Shown: positions 1 through 42,963, counted from the stretch's first letter. The stretch is DNA of 64,000 nucleotides from Atrina japonica (GCA_030159075.1 BROG01000554.1:321001-385000), one strand, 5' to 3'. Translations and numbers: made by a program. Notes: generated by a model from the letters alone, not told the origin.

Positions 1-1071
1 GGCTATGTTTGTTCACCGAACTTTTGCTAAAAAGGTGGTGAGGAAATTCGTAGCGAGAACAGTGTTCCAAGTCAATGTCTTTCGCGTTTGTGTGAGCTTT
101 TTTACTCAAGAACATCTTGACTATTGATTCCCTATGAGTTTTGCAATATGTCATTTTCCAGTGAAAATGAGGAATTCCTTATAGTCTTATTCTGTTATTA
201 CGAGATTCGCTGTATCATCTAATATCACCCTTTGTAACAAACAGGTCAAACTAATTAGCAAAGCTTAGCTACTTGTCATACGAAGCACTAGTAGGCCTAC
301 TCATCCTTTTGGCATAGTTATGATTCAGTGCTCTGTTCCGTTTCCGCCTTATAAGTAGATATCTCATGGTCCACACGCTCTTTCATTATCTCCAGTAGCC
401 TATTGTCGTATTGAAGAATATGTTTGCAGTCTGTTCTTATGCATCCCTGGCTCCATCCGTACATCTCATGTTGCCAGATGTATGCAGTCGTTTCACTGTA
501 CTGCCAGGAGGGTATGCATTCAGTATAAACCAAAGCAGTGTAGATGTACACTAGTTTATTGTTGCGAAAAGCTACAACAAAGACAAACTATATACATGTA
601 TGTATACACTAAGCAATGTTTTGTCATTGTAAACACACAAAATAAGTTTATAAAGAACTAAAGTTAGCAACAAATTTAATTGTTCGAATTAGTCCACTGA
701 TATGACCTAAGCGGTGGTCCGTATATTTTATTTTCCAAAAACTAAGATTTCATAAAAACTAAATAAAATACGGGAAATTGGGCCTAAGAGAGCTATACAT
801 GATTATAATACATGTAATAATATACATAATAACAGCAGAGGTCCTGTACAGCAATACAGCAAATCTAATGGTATGGAAGCCCGTAATCTGAATCATTATT
901 TTGATCGTGCAAACCGTATTTTGTGAAATAGTATCTTATACCATATACACAATCATAGGAATTACAGAAGTTAAAATGCTATAATTACTTCGTTACACTC
1001 GGAAATAGTAATGTTAAAGCATAACAAATACAACCAATAAGATTGTATAGTGTGTGTGTGTGTGTGCGCGC

Positions 1072-1102
<31 letters not shown>

Positions 1103-1507
1103 TGTGTGTGTGATACGAGATCGATCATTTTACAATGAGATAATAAACATTGATGATAATTCGGCTATTGGATATGAATGTGTCTATTATATATGCATGT
1201 ATACATCTATTTATGTCAATCGCGTGATTCTTATATATACACAACAAGTAAAGAGACCATACACTTCCGTAATTAGAAAATATGACATATATATCATTGA
1301 TCAGAGTGTCCGTTGTACATCAAAATCGACAAAACATATAGCATGCATACATATATTTCGTATTGTGCCCAGATTAAGTCGCCGTGTGATCACTCCACTG
1401 AACTGATGTGCGTGCTAATACTACTTCCTATTCCCACCCTAAATCTGTTAGCGTGAACACAATTGATACACCATTTCGTATGGATACACCGATCTGGTTA
1501 ACGTAAG
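1..1507. other. Upstream flank of the CAP gene, no gene seen
   Basis: AT-rich sequence with no supported exon. The open frames here are short, and the one at 1050-1406 begins in a TG/CG microsatellite. I see no convincing TATA box or other promoter landmark immediately upstream of the ATG at 1508. Confidence 0.5.
1050..1112. repeat. (TG)n(CG)n(TG)n compound microsatellite
   Basis: A TG run, then about ten CG dinucleotides, then a TG run, entirely alternating purine-pyrimidine for about 63 bp. Such tracts are classical Z-DNA formers. Confidence 0.95.
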
Positions 1508-32053
<30,546 letters not shown>

Positions 32054-32601
32054 ATACTACGGCCTTGAAGCAAATTGAAAGAATATCATTTGAACTTTGA
32101 CGTTCTGATGCCAAATATACATATAACATGCTACTCATAACATACTTAAATGCAAAAGAACCTCATCAGTTCAGAATTGTGTAATATACTAATTAGAATT
32201 TGTGTGAAGATCGTGGTTTTAAATGTAATTAGTGGTTATCATCTAGCAGTAACGTGTGCTTATTTCAATACTATCCATTCACAATAAGAGAATATAGATG
32301 AATCAGGTGTACAGATACATGTCACATTTGCTTTGGCTCAATGGTGTTGCTTAACCTCTCCAAAAGAGAACAGTCAATGCCATCTCTTTAAAACTGGTGT
32401 GGCCTTTATAGGTCCTGTATGGATTTTACACGGACTTGCGTAGAGTAATAGACATCCGGATTTGTATTTTAGGTATTCTCTGTTCTAAGGAACAATATAC
32501 GTGTATAACTGTCCAGTGTAAAAACTATTGTTTTTTTTATAAAGGGTACATCAATGTGCATTGCTCAAATGAAAACAATTACGTTGCTGTAATGTTCCTT
32601 T

Positions 32602-32607
32602 AATAAA
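32602..32607 (+). promoter_or_regulatory. Candidate poly(A) signal of the CAP gene
   Basis: AATAAA lies about 550 nt after the TAA stop. It is a clear canonical hexamer on the coding strand, but no transcript evidence is available. Confidence 0.4.
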
Positions 32608-32864
32608 TTCTGGTTTGGTTTTTCATCCGACTGGGTCGAATGTTTATTTTTCAGGCGTACAAACATATCAACTCTTCAATTGTAATCTTATTGTAGTGAT
32701 TTAATTATTACCCTGTTCATTTTTAAACGCTTAACTTTCAGATACACGTGTGTTAACTTTCAGATACAATTGTGTTATCCAACAAAAACGATATCATGTA
32801 TTATCTAACAAACACGATGTCAGTGTCAGTTATCCATGTATATATGTCAGAATTTAGTTACCCA

Positions 32865-33060
32865 TCACTCAAGGGGGCTCACTGACCGACTTGTTAGAGC
32901 ATCGTAATTTAAAGTATGAAGTCTCGCACTTATACTCAGCACCGGTTCGAGTTTTGCTGGAACCTAAGCTGATTTTGTGAAAAGGTTTATCAGTTTTCTT
33001 CCGGAAGTCCAGTTTTCTTTTGTGCGTACATTGTAAACAGATTTTCCCCACCACCAAAAT
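32865..33060 (+). mobile_element. tRNA-derived SINE S1
   Basis: GACTTGTTAGAGCATCG (A box region) and CACCGGTTCGAGTTTTGCTG (B box), followed by AACCTAAGCTGATTTTGTGA, as in the copy at 4100. Confidence 0.65.
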
Positions 33061-34160
33061 CTGACTGGTGTAATTTGAAAATTGACCCGCCGTAGAAATG
33101 GTACCCGAGGTCATTTTTCTACGATAGAAATCTTACCCACGTAGCCATAGAAAATGACCTTCTTCAATATTTCTGTTAGTCGTCCCGTGAAAAAGTGACC
33201 CCCATAGAAAAATTACACCCCCTTATATTTTAAGGGAAGAAACATCTACCTGGATATCATACATATATTAGGTCTAATTATTATCTGGACACGCTTGGGC
33301 CCCCAAGGGCAAAAAAAGGATTAAAACTCGGTACACATCTAAATATCGTCGTCTCATTAACCAGTGATAAGATATTTTTCAAATTATATATGTATGATTT
33401 TTAAGTAAATGTCAACAAAGTTTGCAAATGAAAACAAAATAAACCATTCCATATTTTTTCTCTGTCTAGCGTCCGTGGACGGATTGGATTTGATGTCATA
33501 AAACAGAGAAAAATCACGAATATCTAGGACAAAATATAGAACATAGCTCTCAAATGAACAGATTACCATGAACATCTATTTGCATCAATGTAAAAACTAT
33601 TATTTCATAGGTTATTTATAAATTTGTGTATATGGTTTTTATAAGTTTAATTCGATCTGTTTTTTTCTTTCGTTAACACAGATTAGTGAAATACATAAAT
33701 GTGCATTAAAATTGTACTTGTTCTCCTACAATGTACTTTTTCTGTCTTTTTTCTGATGGAAAGGTCCACACTAAACATAAAAAATCAGAATGGCTTATTT
33801 TTCTGGCATCTCTCTCACATCAGAGGGAGAAAAAAAAATCTTATGATAATTTTAATTGCCCCGAGCGAGATTAACCCCACATAGCAGATATGAGATGTTG
33901 TGACCATCAATTGATGATCTCAATCACTTAGCCATCACGTTCTTCCATACTCTGAAATGTCACGTGGTATTTATACGTCTAAAACTCTCATTATTCATAT
34001 TTCCCTAGTTGTGCACTTCTCTTGAGAAGTAGAAAATTGACCCGGAACCCTGGTCATTTTTCTACAGGTATGGGTCAATTCTCTACGAGTGCCCGGGTAT
34101 GATATCTACGTAGAATATTGACCCCGGGTAGTTTTTCTATTACTACATGAAAAAAGTTTT
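33060..34160. repeat. Diverged repeat with TAGAAAAATGACCC motifs
   Basis: GGTCATTTTTCTACGATAGA near 33110 and GGTCATTTTTCTACAGGTAT near 34050, with CCCGGGTA-type blocks, flank about 0.9 kb of otherwise featureless AT-rich sequence. Probably one interrupted element; no gene seen. Confidence 0.4.
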
Positions 34161-34461
34161 CAGTCTAGCACAAAACACCATCTAACTCCTTCACCCAATT
34201 CAACATATTGCAAATTATGACTAATCTTATTGACAATATTCTCTTAGTCGTAAAAATTATTATTTAATACTAATACTTCTTTATAAATCACATTTTCGTA
34301 ATATTCAAGTTTTATATATCTTTATAATTTATTTTGTTATTATGTTCAAGTTTAAATATTTCTATCTTTTATACATTAACAATAAAGTTTTGTAGAAACG
34401 TCATTATCTTACTTTTTGTAATCTTTTTGTAATGTACAAAGATGAAACATAGTAAAAACAA

Positions 34462-34505
34462 TCTCAGGTACCAAAGTATAAATCAATAGAATGTCCATAG
34501 AACTA
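34462..34505 (-). mobile_element. Penelope-like terminus, inverted fragment
   Basis: GTACCAAAGTATAAATCAAT followed by AGAATGTCCA is the reverse complement of the element's terminus at about 27975-28010. It is the only copy in this orientation. Confidence 0.6.
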
Positions 34506-34582
34506 AATATGTACACTGACGCCAAATGCATTTTAGCCTCTTACCTTGGAATGTTAAAACCAGCGGCGTGGCTACTTTCAGT

Positions 34583-35000
34583 CCTGGGCCGGAAATCGCC
34601 AAATTTTCTCAATACTCAAGCTCAACTTTTATTCCATTATTTTGACTATAATATATTAATCGATTTTAAAACTTTTGGGTTTGAGTGATTAGGTAACATA
34701 TCATTATTTTTCATCTTTCATTTTTTTTTTTTTTTTTTGCGTCACACTTATTATTTTTCTGTACAAAATTAATAAATACATTGAGTGTGGTACTCAAAAT
34801 TTGAGTATGTGCTTAAACAATTTCATAATATTTCTGTAGTTTTCTTAAAGTGAGCAATAATTTTGATAATTATTTACAATTATATACCGTCAATATACAA
34901 ACATGCCCAGTTACAGAACAGAGTTTGCATGTTTATAACTTCAAATCACGAAAAGTTAGGGAACTTGAGTACTGTATAAATTTGGTGACTTGGGACCCTG
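34583..35000. mobile_element. Long-TIR MITE family B copy 1
   Basis: Left CCAAATTTTCTCAATACTCA and right TTGAGTACTGTATAAATTTG with GGTGACTTGGGACC; interior palindrome around CTCAAAATTTGAGT. Matches copies at 38177 and 62396. Confidence 0.75.
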
Positions 35001-35194
35001 GTCAATCTTCCCTGTGAGGAATAGAGAGATGTCTTTTATGACGGGTATGTCAGTGGTACATATATCCAATGTATTTTTACGTGCCCATTACTTGTACAAC
35101 CGGACGAAGGAAACTGCATAACCTAGAAGATTGAAGCCTCCATACAGGGAGAGGATGTGAAGAGGTAAAAACAACCAAATGAAAAATCACATAT

Positions 35195-35278
35195 TAAAAT
35201 CTACCTCAATCTGGAATCGAACCAAGCACCTACTGCTTATTTAGAAGTAAAAGGCTTAGCAATTCGGTAATGTCCCTT
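35195..35278 (-). mobile_element. tRNA-like SINE head remnant
   Basis: The minus strand shows GGTTCGATTCCAGATTGAGG (B box) with AATTGCTAAGCC upstream at A-box distance. Acceptor stem not convincing, so a SINE remnant rather than a tRNA gene. Confidence 0.4.
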
Positions 35279-35484
35279 TAACAGTTTGTTGTTCGTATAA
35301 TTATAATACATGTCTCCAAGGAAAGATACGGGACATTTTCTCTTAGAACCATGTAAAAGTTTTCCAACAAAAACATTAAAGATAATTTAGGCTTAAGTTC
35401 TAAAGGTGAACAAAGACAAAGTAATATAAAGTTTCCACCTTTAGCATTTGTTACTGATATTGGAAGCAATAACTAATCACTGTG

Positions 35485-35800
35485 TAGCTTGCATATGCGT
35501 GGACTGGGCGTTCTATGAATTGGCCATGAGAGAAATTAACATATTTTGCATTTAATAAAGAAGATACTGCTTCTTAAATGCAGAAAGTTGACGATAAGGA
35601 GGTCAAAACATTGGTGGTATGAAAGACATGATAATCGGAACCAGGAACCTTATCAAAATGTGACTTAAGATAACATCAAATTACTATCATATCGTGTCTG
35701 GAAAAGAAAAATAATGTGCACTAGAAAGATGAAGCCAGTGTAATAATTATAAAATCATTCTTCTTTAGGGTATCACAGAAATATCTCGAACCATGGAGGA
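35485..35800. repeat. Dispersed repeat R1 copy 1
   Basis: Shares AAATGCAGAAAGTTGACGAT, GGTATGAAAGACAT and GATAACATCAAATTAC blocks with 52562-52870 in the same order and orientation. Confidence 0.65.
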
Positions 35801-35859
35801 AACTTCTTCATTATTTAGCCCTCTGCTTCTACCGAGGACTAGACATTGAAGAATCTTGT

Positions 35860-36345
35860 CAGAAGAGTTGAACATTTCTGTTTTGTCGACTAGACATTAC
35901 CATTAGTAAAAGCTTGTATAACGTTTCGTGAAATACTGTTGAGAAAAAACTTGTTAGAGCGCTGACAATAATATTTCAAAGAAATAAACAAAGGGCAATT
36001 ACTCTGGAAATAAAGGAGTGCGGGTTACAAATTCGTCCGAGATATTACCGTAGTAAAACCTTGTATTAAGTTTCATGAAATTCCGTTGAGAAGTAAACTT
36101 TTTACTGTGCTGACAGAAATATTTCAATGAAATAAACAAAGGGCAATAACTCTGTAAGTAAGGGAGCGGAGGTTACGAAACGTACACTTGTCCAAAATAT
36201 TATCATAGCAAAACCTTGTAACAAGTTTCGTTAAATTCCGTTCAGAAATAAAATTGTTAGAGCACTGACATGGAAAACGTAACATACGTACATACGGGCC
36301 GAATCATATGTCCCTTCCAAACTTCGTTTGCGAAGGGATAAAAAA
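35860..36345. repeat. Tandem repeat, about 150-bp period
   Basis: Three partial units each with AAAGGGCAATWACTCTG, AAACCTTGTA and a CTGACA block (near 35993, 36143 and upstream). It ends GAATCATATGTCCCTTCC and CGAAGGGATAAA. Confidence 0.6.
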
Positions 36346-36545
36346 GTGAAAAGTAACAAAATCTGCAACACATTACAGGTCACTTACCGTAAGTGACAGA
36401 CAATGTGGTTGCTAGGGTTACGATAGTCCCTATATTTTCCATCAATATGTCATTATCTGTTCAGAAAAATAAAAGAAAATACTTGTTTTTATTACAGAAT
36501 GTAGTATATTTTTATTTCCATTCAATATTTTGATTCATCAAACAT

Positions 36546-36805
36546 TTAACACTTTGAGGTGTTGGGTTGCCTTTTTGTTGGCGGTTGTTGAAACGTCTGT
36601 GTCGGTTGTGGCGGGGTTTCATTGGACTTGACTGTGGAGTCACGGCGGGTGTGACCGGTCGACAGGGGATGCTTACTCATCCATGGCACCTGATCCCACC
36701 TCTTGGTTTCCAGAGGTCCGTGTTTGTCCATTTTTACCGGATTTGTATCTATGTCCTGGACATTCTATTGATATATACTTTAGTATCTGAGATTTTTTAT
36801 ATATT
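36546..36805 (+). mobile_element. Penelope-like 3' end fragment
   Basis: Well-preserved 3' module: GTCACGGCGGGTGTGACCGG, GGGGATGCTTACTCATCCAT and TTGGTTTCCAGAGGTCCGTG. 5' truncated just upstream. Confidence 0.75.
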
Positions 36806-36809
36806 TAAA

Positions 36810-37340
36810 AACATAACTAGTGATGCGCACTTATAATAAATTTTGAGCTGGCGCGTACCATTGTCGCCATGTTGTTCACTTCCTAGCGAAGTTAAATGTG
36901 TACTCGTGAAATGTTGAATTGGTCAACAATCCGAGGGCGTATATCTTGAATGCGACAGGTATGACAGAATGTCCATGATTTTGTTGTTAGACCTCATCTG
37001 GTCGTGTGATAGTTTCAGAAGGAGGGAAGCATAGTCCACCACTGAAACTTATAGGCACAACGTCAGAACACGTGGTACTGGTAGGCCTACTGTATGACAT
37101 GGATCTGTTGGTCATTGGCTTGCCACACAGTGTTTAAGAAAAAGACATCTTTTGTTAATCAGAACAAGACCTGTTATATGATCTGACGAAAATTTCGGAC
37201 CGATGGTCACTCAGTGATACATGTACATATGTTTACTGATGATCTAATCTTGCTGAAACGTGATTTGTTTACAAATAAAAGTAGTTCGCAATCATATTTG
37301 TGGTAGAACATTGAAATGTGTGGAGTTCAATGTCACGTAC
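36810..37340. other. No gene recognised
   Basis: Slightly higher CpG than neighbours (GGCGCGTACCATTGTCGCCA), but I find no ORF, splice pattern or repeat match. Confidence 0.4.
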
Positions 37341-37344
37341 ACAT

Positions 37345-37577
37345 TTGTTTGTTTGTTTATTGTTGTTTAACGTCCCACTCAAGAATATTTCACTCATATG
37401 GAGACGTCAACAAATGTCGGTGAAGGGCTTCAAGCAGTGAGGGTTCTTTAACGTGCCGACACCTACTGTGACACGGGACCTCGAGTTTTATTGTCTCATC
37501 CGAAGGACAAGAAACCAACCTTCCGCCGGCTGGACTCGAACTCATGACCTAACGATCAAGAGTCTCAAACACATTTT
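37345..37577 (-). mobile_element. tRNA-derived SINE S2, minus orientation
   Basis: Reverse complement of the S2 SINE at 39688: tail GTTTATTGTTGTTTAACGTC, centre CGGTGAAGGGCTTCAA, and head GGCTGGACTCGAACTC. It lacks the short central segment present at 39688. Confidence 0.8.
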
Positions 37578-38176
37578 TCCGCATGATCATTTATACAACA
37601 TTCACATAAAATGTCACTGGATAAGTAAATCAGTTAACGACAGTACACTTTCATGAATACTTTTTATTTAGAAATAGAACTTTAACAATAGTTCCAAAAT
37701 TTTAATAATTCATTTAAACAATCTGCGTCGTCTGAAGATTGATACTAACGTGGATGCTTCCACAGTTTGCCGATAGCCCGTAATATTTTTACTAAAGTAT
37801 TGCGAGATCAACTCTTAAATACTCTGAATTTACTGATGACCCGATTAAAACGTTTATGTCTATATTTTCTACGGAGCCCAACAGGCGCAATGCGTATTTG
37901 GTTTCTTTAAAAAAAAGTGCCATGATTGAAAATCTGTTCGGAAACACTTTATCACCTAGTATTATACAATATAACTTTTGTTTTGGCCACTATCGGATAT
38001 ATTATTCAATAACTGCGCGTCATTATTGTGGCCCAAAAATCCACTTCTGACATAAACACAGGGAGGATATCATAATACTAGGCCTCCTAATTATGACCTG
38101 GACTGCGGAGAACAGGCTCCCCAGGCCAAAAACTTGGAACCCCTTTAAATATCTTCTTTTCATGAATCAGAGATCT

Positions 38177-38740
38177 GGGCCCGAAGTAACTAAATTTAAT
38201 CAGTATTCAAGTTTAACTAACTTTTTATGATTTTAAGGTAAAAACACATTACCTTTATTTTGTAAGTGGACATGTTTGTATATTGATGGAATGCAATTTT
38301 AGATAATGATAAATAAAATATTGCTCGTTTGAAGAAAACTTCATAAAATATAAAAAAAATCGCTTGAGTACGTTGTTGTTGTTGTATTGTTATTCAATGT
38401 AAAACCTAAGAATTTTTCACTCTTGTGGAGACGTCACCAATGCCGGTGAAGGGCTTCAAATGTTGGCCTATGCTCGGCACTTACAGCCATTGAGCAGTGA
38501 GGGTTCTTTAACGTGCCGACACCTATTGTGGCACGGGGCCTCATTTTGAGTACAATTCTCAACTTATTTATTTATTTCACAGGAATATCATAAGTGTGAC
38601 GCAAAAATTTACATGTGAATAATTAAAATTTGTAGTATGTTTCCTTATCATTAAAATCAAAATGTTTTACAAACGATTACATAGTCAAATTAATGAAATA
38701 AAAGTTGTGCTTCAGTAAATTTTGTGACTTCAGGCACAGA
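38177..38740. mobile_element. Long-TIR MITE family B copy 2, interrupted by a SINE
   Basis: Left GGGCCCGAAGTAACTAAATT and right TTCAGTAAATTTTGTGACTT. The SINE at 38372-38545 splits it at the central palindrome. Confidence 0.75.
38372..38545 (-). mobile_element. SINE S2, 5'-truncated, with 8-bp TSD
   Basis: S2 tail and centre in minus orientation, flanked by TTGAGTAC at 38364-38371 and 38546-38553. In the uninterrupted family B copy at 62.4 kb this octamer occurs in the corresponding central palindrome. Confidence 0.85.
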
Positions 38741-39119
38741 TGTCTTTCAAACTGTTCATGCATGCGCGACCGTTAAGTCAGTACCCACAAGATCTGAAAA
38801 TGGAACGAACTACACCATTGATTTCATGTTTTTTTTTCTCTGACGGATTAGTTTTGAGATCATAAAACAGAGAAAAACACAAACAACAATGAAAAATATG
38901 GAACATAAATCTAAAATGTACAGCTGAACATAAATTTATAGGTTATTTATAAGTATGTGCCAAAGATATCGGTTTTTATAAGATTTGATTTGTTTTTTCT
39001 TTTGTTAACACATCTGTAAAATATATAAAACTCCTAAAACGCCTCGTGTTTTTCCTGTCGTTTGGTTTTTTCTTCCTGATAGAAAGATATACATTATTTT
39101 GGTTTGAAATTGGACACTA

Positions 39120-39640
39120 AACATAAAACAAGAGGCCCATGGTCCACATCGCTCACCTGAACACTCCTTCAATTCCTAGTGAGTGGAGGAGACTTAAAAA
39201 TGATTGAAAATGACAAAGCCGGAAAAGAAACGTTTCCAATTTATTCCAAAACAGGAAATTAAATCATGCATCCATGTAAATTATTCAGATGCAATTAGTT
39301 TTTCAATCCATGCAGCAGTCCTGAAGAAGATTTTCAAAGACGGGTACCACCTGAGGCCTGTTTTGTCCCACCCTGGGTCGATCTGGCCAAAATGAACAAA
39401 CTTAATAGTGGACCTTAGAACTTGGTTCCCAGGAAGTTTAATCAAAATCCCTTCAGCGGTTTTGAAGAAGACACCGATAGAGTGAAAAAAAAAAAACCTT
39501 CATTCTTGCAGCTTTTAAAAAATCATAAAAAAAAATCAAAATATGAAATTTTCAGCAAAATTATTTCTGGAAAGCCTTTAACTAGCAAAACACAGATAAA
39601 ACACATAAAATGAATGTATAATAATGAATAAAAGGGGAGA
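39120..39640. repeat. Interspersed repeat beginning ACAAGAGGCCCATGG
   Basis: Begins with CAAGAGGCCCATGGTCCAC followed by CGCTCACCTGAA and contains AATCAAAATCCCTTCAGCGG. It resembles the ends of the GGTGACC repeats at 48.3 and 49.4 kb. A related terminus lies at 57.29 kb. Confidence 0.5.
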
Positions 39641-39687
39641 AAATCAAAGAAATCATACAAAAATGAATGAAAATTACAAAGTCTAAA

Positions 39688-39976
39688 GAGCCGGCCTGGC
39701 TCAGTCGGTAGCGCGCTCGACTCTGGATCGTGAGGTCGTGAGTTCGAGTCCCGCCGGCGACAGGTTGGTTTCCTGTCTTTCGGATGAGACAGTAAAAGCT
39801 GGAGGTCACGTGTCACAGTAGGTGTTGGCACGTTAAATAAACCCTACTGCTCAATGGCCGTAAGTGCCGAGCATAGGCCAAACTTTGAAGCCCTTCACCG
39901 GCATTTGGTGACGTCTCCGTATGAGTGAAATATTCTCGAGTGGGACGTTAAACAACAATAAAAAAAACAAAAACAA
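39688..39976 (+). mobile_element. Full-length tRNA-derived SINE S2 with 12-bp TSD
   Basis: tRNA-like head with A box TGGCTCAGTCGGTAGCGCGC and B box GAGTTCGAGTCCCGCC, a conserved centre (GCCCTTCACCGGCATTTGG) and tail GGGACGTTAAACAACAATAA. It is flanked by ACAAAGTCTAAA at 39676-39687 and again at 39977-39988. This is the best-preserved SINE in the window and likely a recent insertion. Confidence 0.92.
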
Positions 39977-40736
39977 ACAAAGTCTAAAAAAGACACCTAG
40001 TCCCATCCCGCAGTTGTTCGTCATGTTGAGACCATATTTTTAATATCCAATTTGTCGTATTATAATTGACTTATCCATTGCTACTTTATTTTACTTTTCA
40101 TTTTCACCATCGAACAGTTAGTAACAGAAACCCCTTATTTACGGAGTTATTTCCCTGTGTCGAGTCTCGCTTTCTTGATAGTGCTGTAGTGTCTTAACTT
40201 TTCAACAGAAATTTACGAAATCTGATACAGGTATTCAAAATCAGTATGACATGTACCGCAGATGATTATTTTTTCCCCACGTGTTCCATCTTATTTATGG
40301 AGTTGTCGCCCTTTCTGATCTTTCCATTTTTTTTTCTTGTCAGCATTGTATCATCCTTTTACATTTCTGATTGTTTTAGGGGTGCATGAAGGCAAGACAA
40401 AAATGGTGCGTCCATACTGAGTGAAAATTAGATATCATCAATGATTATATTTCTGCGATCTTTAACTGATAATAATCTTAAGGAAAATCGTGTAAATTTG
40501 AGGTCAACGCAAATTTTGTTTACAAAGAAAGTTTCATATCCTTACCTGCCAAGTAATAACATGACAACGAAAATTTCTTGGTCAATATGTATGGCGAACG
40601 CTTTGGAGAGAAAGTGAGTAAACCGAGGCGTATTTAAAATTAGCTAGACAAAAGCCATTTGGAGGCACGGGGGATGCCGAGCACAGCGAGGCGGGAACAT
40701 TTACCATTTTTTAAAAAAATAACTTATGCATAACTG

Positions 40737-41130
40737 GAAAATATTGCGCAGTTCGTATAGAGATGATTTTTACTGTACATACATCTATACCAAAGGGGGC
40801 AAGGCGGGGCTTTTGCCCTTAACGACCCTCTTAAATCCTCCATTGCACCGGTACCGCTCTTATTTCTACATATCTCAAAAAGAAATAAAGAATCTTAATA
40901 AAATTGTTTTGAATGAGTACGGTGGCTGATACATGCCATTTAGTTTTTTCGATTCGAAAGGACGAAATTTAGTTTTTCTTAATTCTCGGTCGTACATCTA
41001 ATAATCAGCTATTACGCATCGCTGAATAAAAATATTGTGCAATTTGTATAGATAACACTTTTACTGTTCATACATCTGTACTTCGGCGTGCGGGGGTACG
41101 TGTACACACCCTCTTGAATTCGCCTAGGAC
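40737..41130. repeat. Direct repeat pair of unknown nature
   Basis: AAAATATTGCGCAGTTCGTA with TTTTACTGTACATACATCTA near 40737-40785 recurs as AAAATATTGTGCAATTTGTA with TTTTACTGTTCATACATCTG near 41028-41080. No coding function is evident. Confidence 0.55.
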
Positions 41131-41343
41131 TCGACATTTCTCAGACTTTTTATAAAACTGATCAGCTGTCTCTTCAAATTCGATGCCCAGACACGCAATG
41201 TGTAATTGATAAGCACTTTTTGCTCTATCAGTTAGAGCTCTTCCTTTAACGCTCCCCATTACAAAGCAACTTTTTATCAATATATTACAGCAATAACAAA
41301 AAGTAATTGAAACAGACTGCATTGTTGAAAAAAATATATTAAT

Positions 41344-41349
41344 TTTATT
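41344..41349 (-). promoter_or_regulatory. Candidate poly(A) signal, copy A
   Basis: AATAAA on the minus strand about 80 nt after the TAG of copy A, conserved in position in copy B. Confidence 0.6.
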
Positions 41350-41426
41350 TACAAATTAAACAAAGTAATAGAAAAACTTGTAAATAAGTCTATCACAGCG
41401 AAACATTAAGGACATCAAATGAATAT

Positions 41427-42867
41427 CTAATCTTCTTCCGAAGTGGTTTGCCGACAGCAACATAGAATAGCACGAAGTCCCCTCATAAGAGAGCGGGTAA
41501 AACTTCCAACTTTGCTTCTTTTGTCGCTAGACTCGAGTTTTGGACTCTGAACCTGTAAAAAATAAACACGTCCATACATTTTTAGACTCACAAATGCATA
41601 TTTTTCTATGATTATTTACCTTACGGTGGCATGGAGATGACATGTGTGCGTGTTTTTTTTTCTTTTTTTCGGGTCATCTCCGTTAAAATTTATATTTATA
41701 GACGGGATTATTTCTCGCGAGATGTACCACATAAATAATTAAAAATAATCTACATCTACAAAGACATTTATGAATATAATTATATAAAACATATTCAATA
41801 TGTCAGAAACAGATAGGAGGAAAAAAAGACGGGTATACACTGTACCTTTATTTTTTCACTGGACAGAGTCTCTATTGTGTTGTCCATTTTATATAGTCCA
41901 CGATATTGTCGTTGTATTTTTCTCGGAATTTTAATATGATCCGAGTGATTTTCTTTACATTTTGCACAGCTGCTTGGTATAGCGTCTACGGTTGTACCTG
42001 GGGTCGATGCTGTATTTGTCAAAATTTTGTCCAGGAAAGGATTAATGTCGGCGATGACCTGTATTTGTATTTGGCTTTCTTTGTCATCTCTAGTTGGTGC
42101 ATCTTTCTCTTGAAATTTATGGTTTTCATTTAAGTCCAAAAATTGATAGCTTTCTGTCAGAATCTGAATACGGTTGTCCATTTTATATAGTCCACGGTAG
42201 AGTGTTTCTTTGGGGTAACCGTCCAGTCCTGTATGTGTTGCAGAGTGCTTTGAAGTTGCGTCTGAAGTTTTTGATCGAAAATTATTTTCCTGGGAAGGGT
42301 TGATATCGGCAATAACCTGCATAAGGTTAGCTTTGTCTTGATTTTTATTTTTCCCGATGACTTGTTTATTTTCCGAGTTTTTATCTGTGTGTTGATGCTC
42401 TTGATCAACTGTGGCTTTTTCTGTTTTTGACCTTTTTGTGTCTTTCTGTGCCAAACTCAACCTTTCATCCGGGATCTTAATAATATCAGAGGACAATTGT
42501 GTAAAATATTGTTTAACGTTTGCAAAATTATTATTTTGTAGTGATGATGGTGATGATGTTAAAAAAAACTTAATTTACATTTATACAAAGGAAATTAAAC
42601 TCCACTTAAGTTAATTGAAGTAAATATGCCAACTCTTTTAAGTTTATATATTTACAAAATTAATATAGACACGACATCAAAACTTCAACTATACGAAATA
42701 GTGTTTTATTTCATCCTTAACCTTTTATAGCTTCTCAGTTTTGGTATAAATAATCCGTCAAGCGGAATACGTCGACGTTGAAATATCTAAAATGTTATGA
42801 TAATTTTTCGTGTATATATTTCATGAAACTAAATACTTACAGCACTTTCTCCTTTTACGACAGCCAT
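41427..42867 (-). CDS. Unrecognised three-exon gene, tandem copy A (260 residues)
   Basis: Minus-strand exons: 42841-42867 (MAVVKGESA), 41846-42475 (210 codons) and 41427-41552 (41 codons plus TAG). All introns are GT-AG and phase 0. The protein is hydrophilic, rich in Lys, Asp, Asn, Gln and Ser, probably disordered. It has an internal duplication: QVIADINP and YRGLYKMDN each occur twice about 70-90 residues apart. The C-terminal exon encodes a basic amphipathic stretch ending RGLRAILCCCRQTTSEED; a Cys cluster after a basic helix suggests lipid-mediated membrane attachment (inference). A lone CAKC also occurs in exon 2. An AATAAA lies about 80 nt after the stop and a TGACGTCA about 100 nt before the ATG. 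I recognise no family. Confidence 0.8.
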
Positions 42868-42963
42868 GGATAAAATAAAGATCTGTATGTTTTAAATTTG
42901 GTAATTTTTTCTTCGATCTACGCTACGCAGTCTGTCAGCCAACATGTAATGGAACTTCAACTG

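Noticed and set aside
1050..1406. 118-codon frame starting with Cys-Val and Ala-Arg repeats
   Set aside because: Begins in the TG/CG microsatellite and has no domain or splice signals.
36567..36836. 89-codon frame with GVTGRQGMLTHPWHLIPP
   Set aside because: It is the 3' non-RT module of the Penelope-like element, 5' truncated and repeated many times in the window.
37220..37260. Hammerhead ribozyme core (CTGATGA ... GAAA)
   Set aside because: The two core pieces occur but no stem II can be formed between them; CTGATGA at 37.83 and 60.56 kb lacks the partner too.
37453..37656. 67-codon frame LEFYCLIRRTRNQP and its mirror at 39.5-39.8 kb
   Set aside because: Both are readings of the S2 SINE body.
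39688..39760. Functional tRNA gene
   Set aside because: A and B boxes are good, but the anticodon stem is irregular, and the head continues into a SINE body flanked by a TSD.
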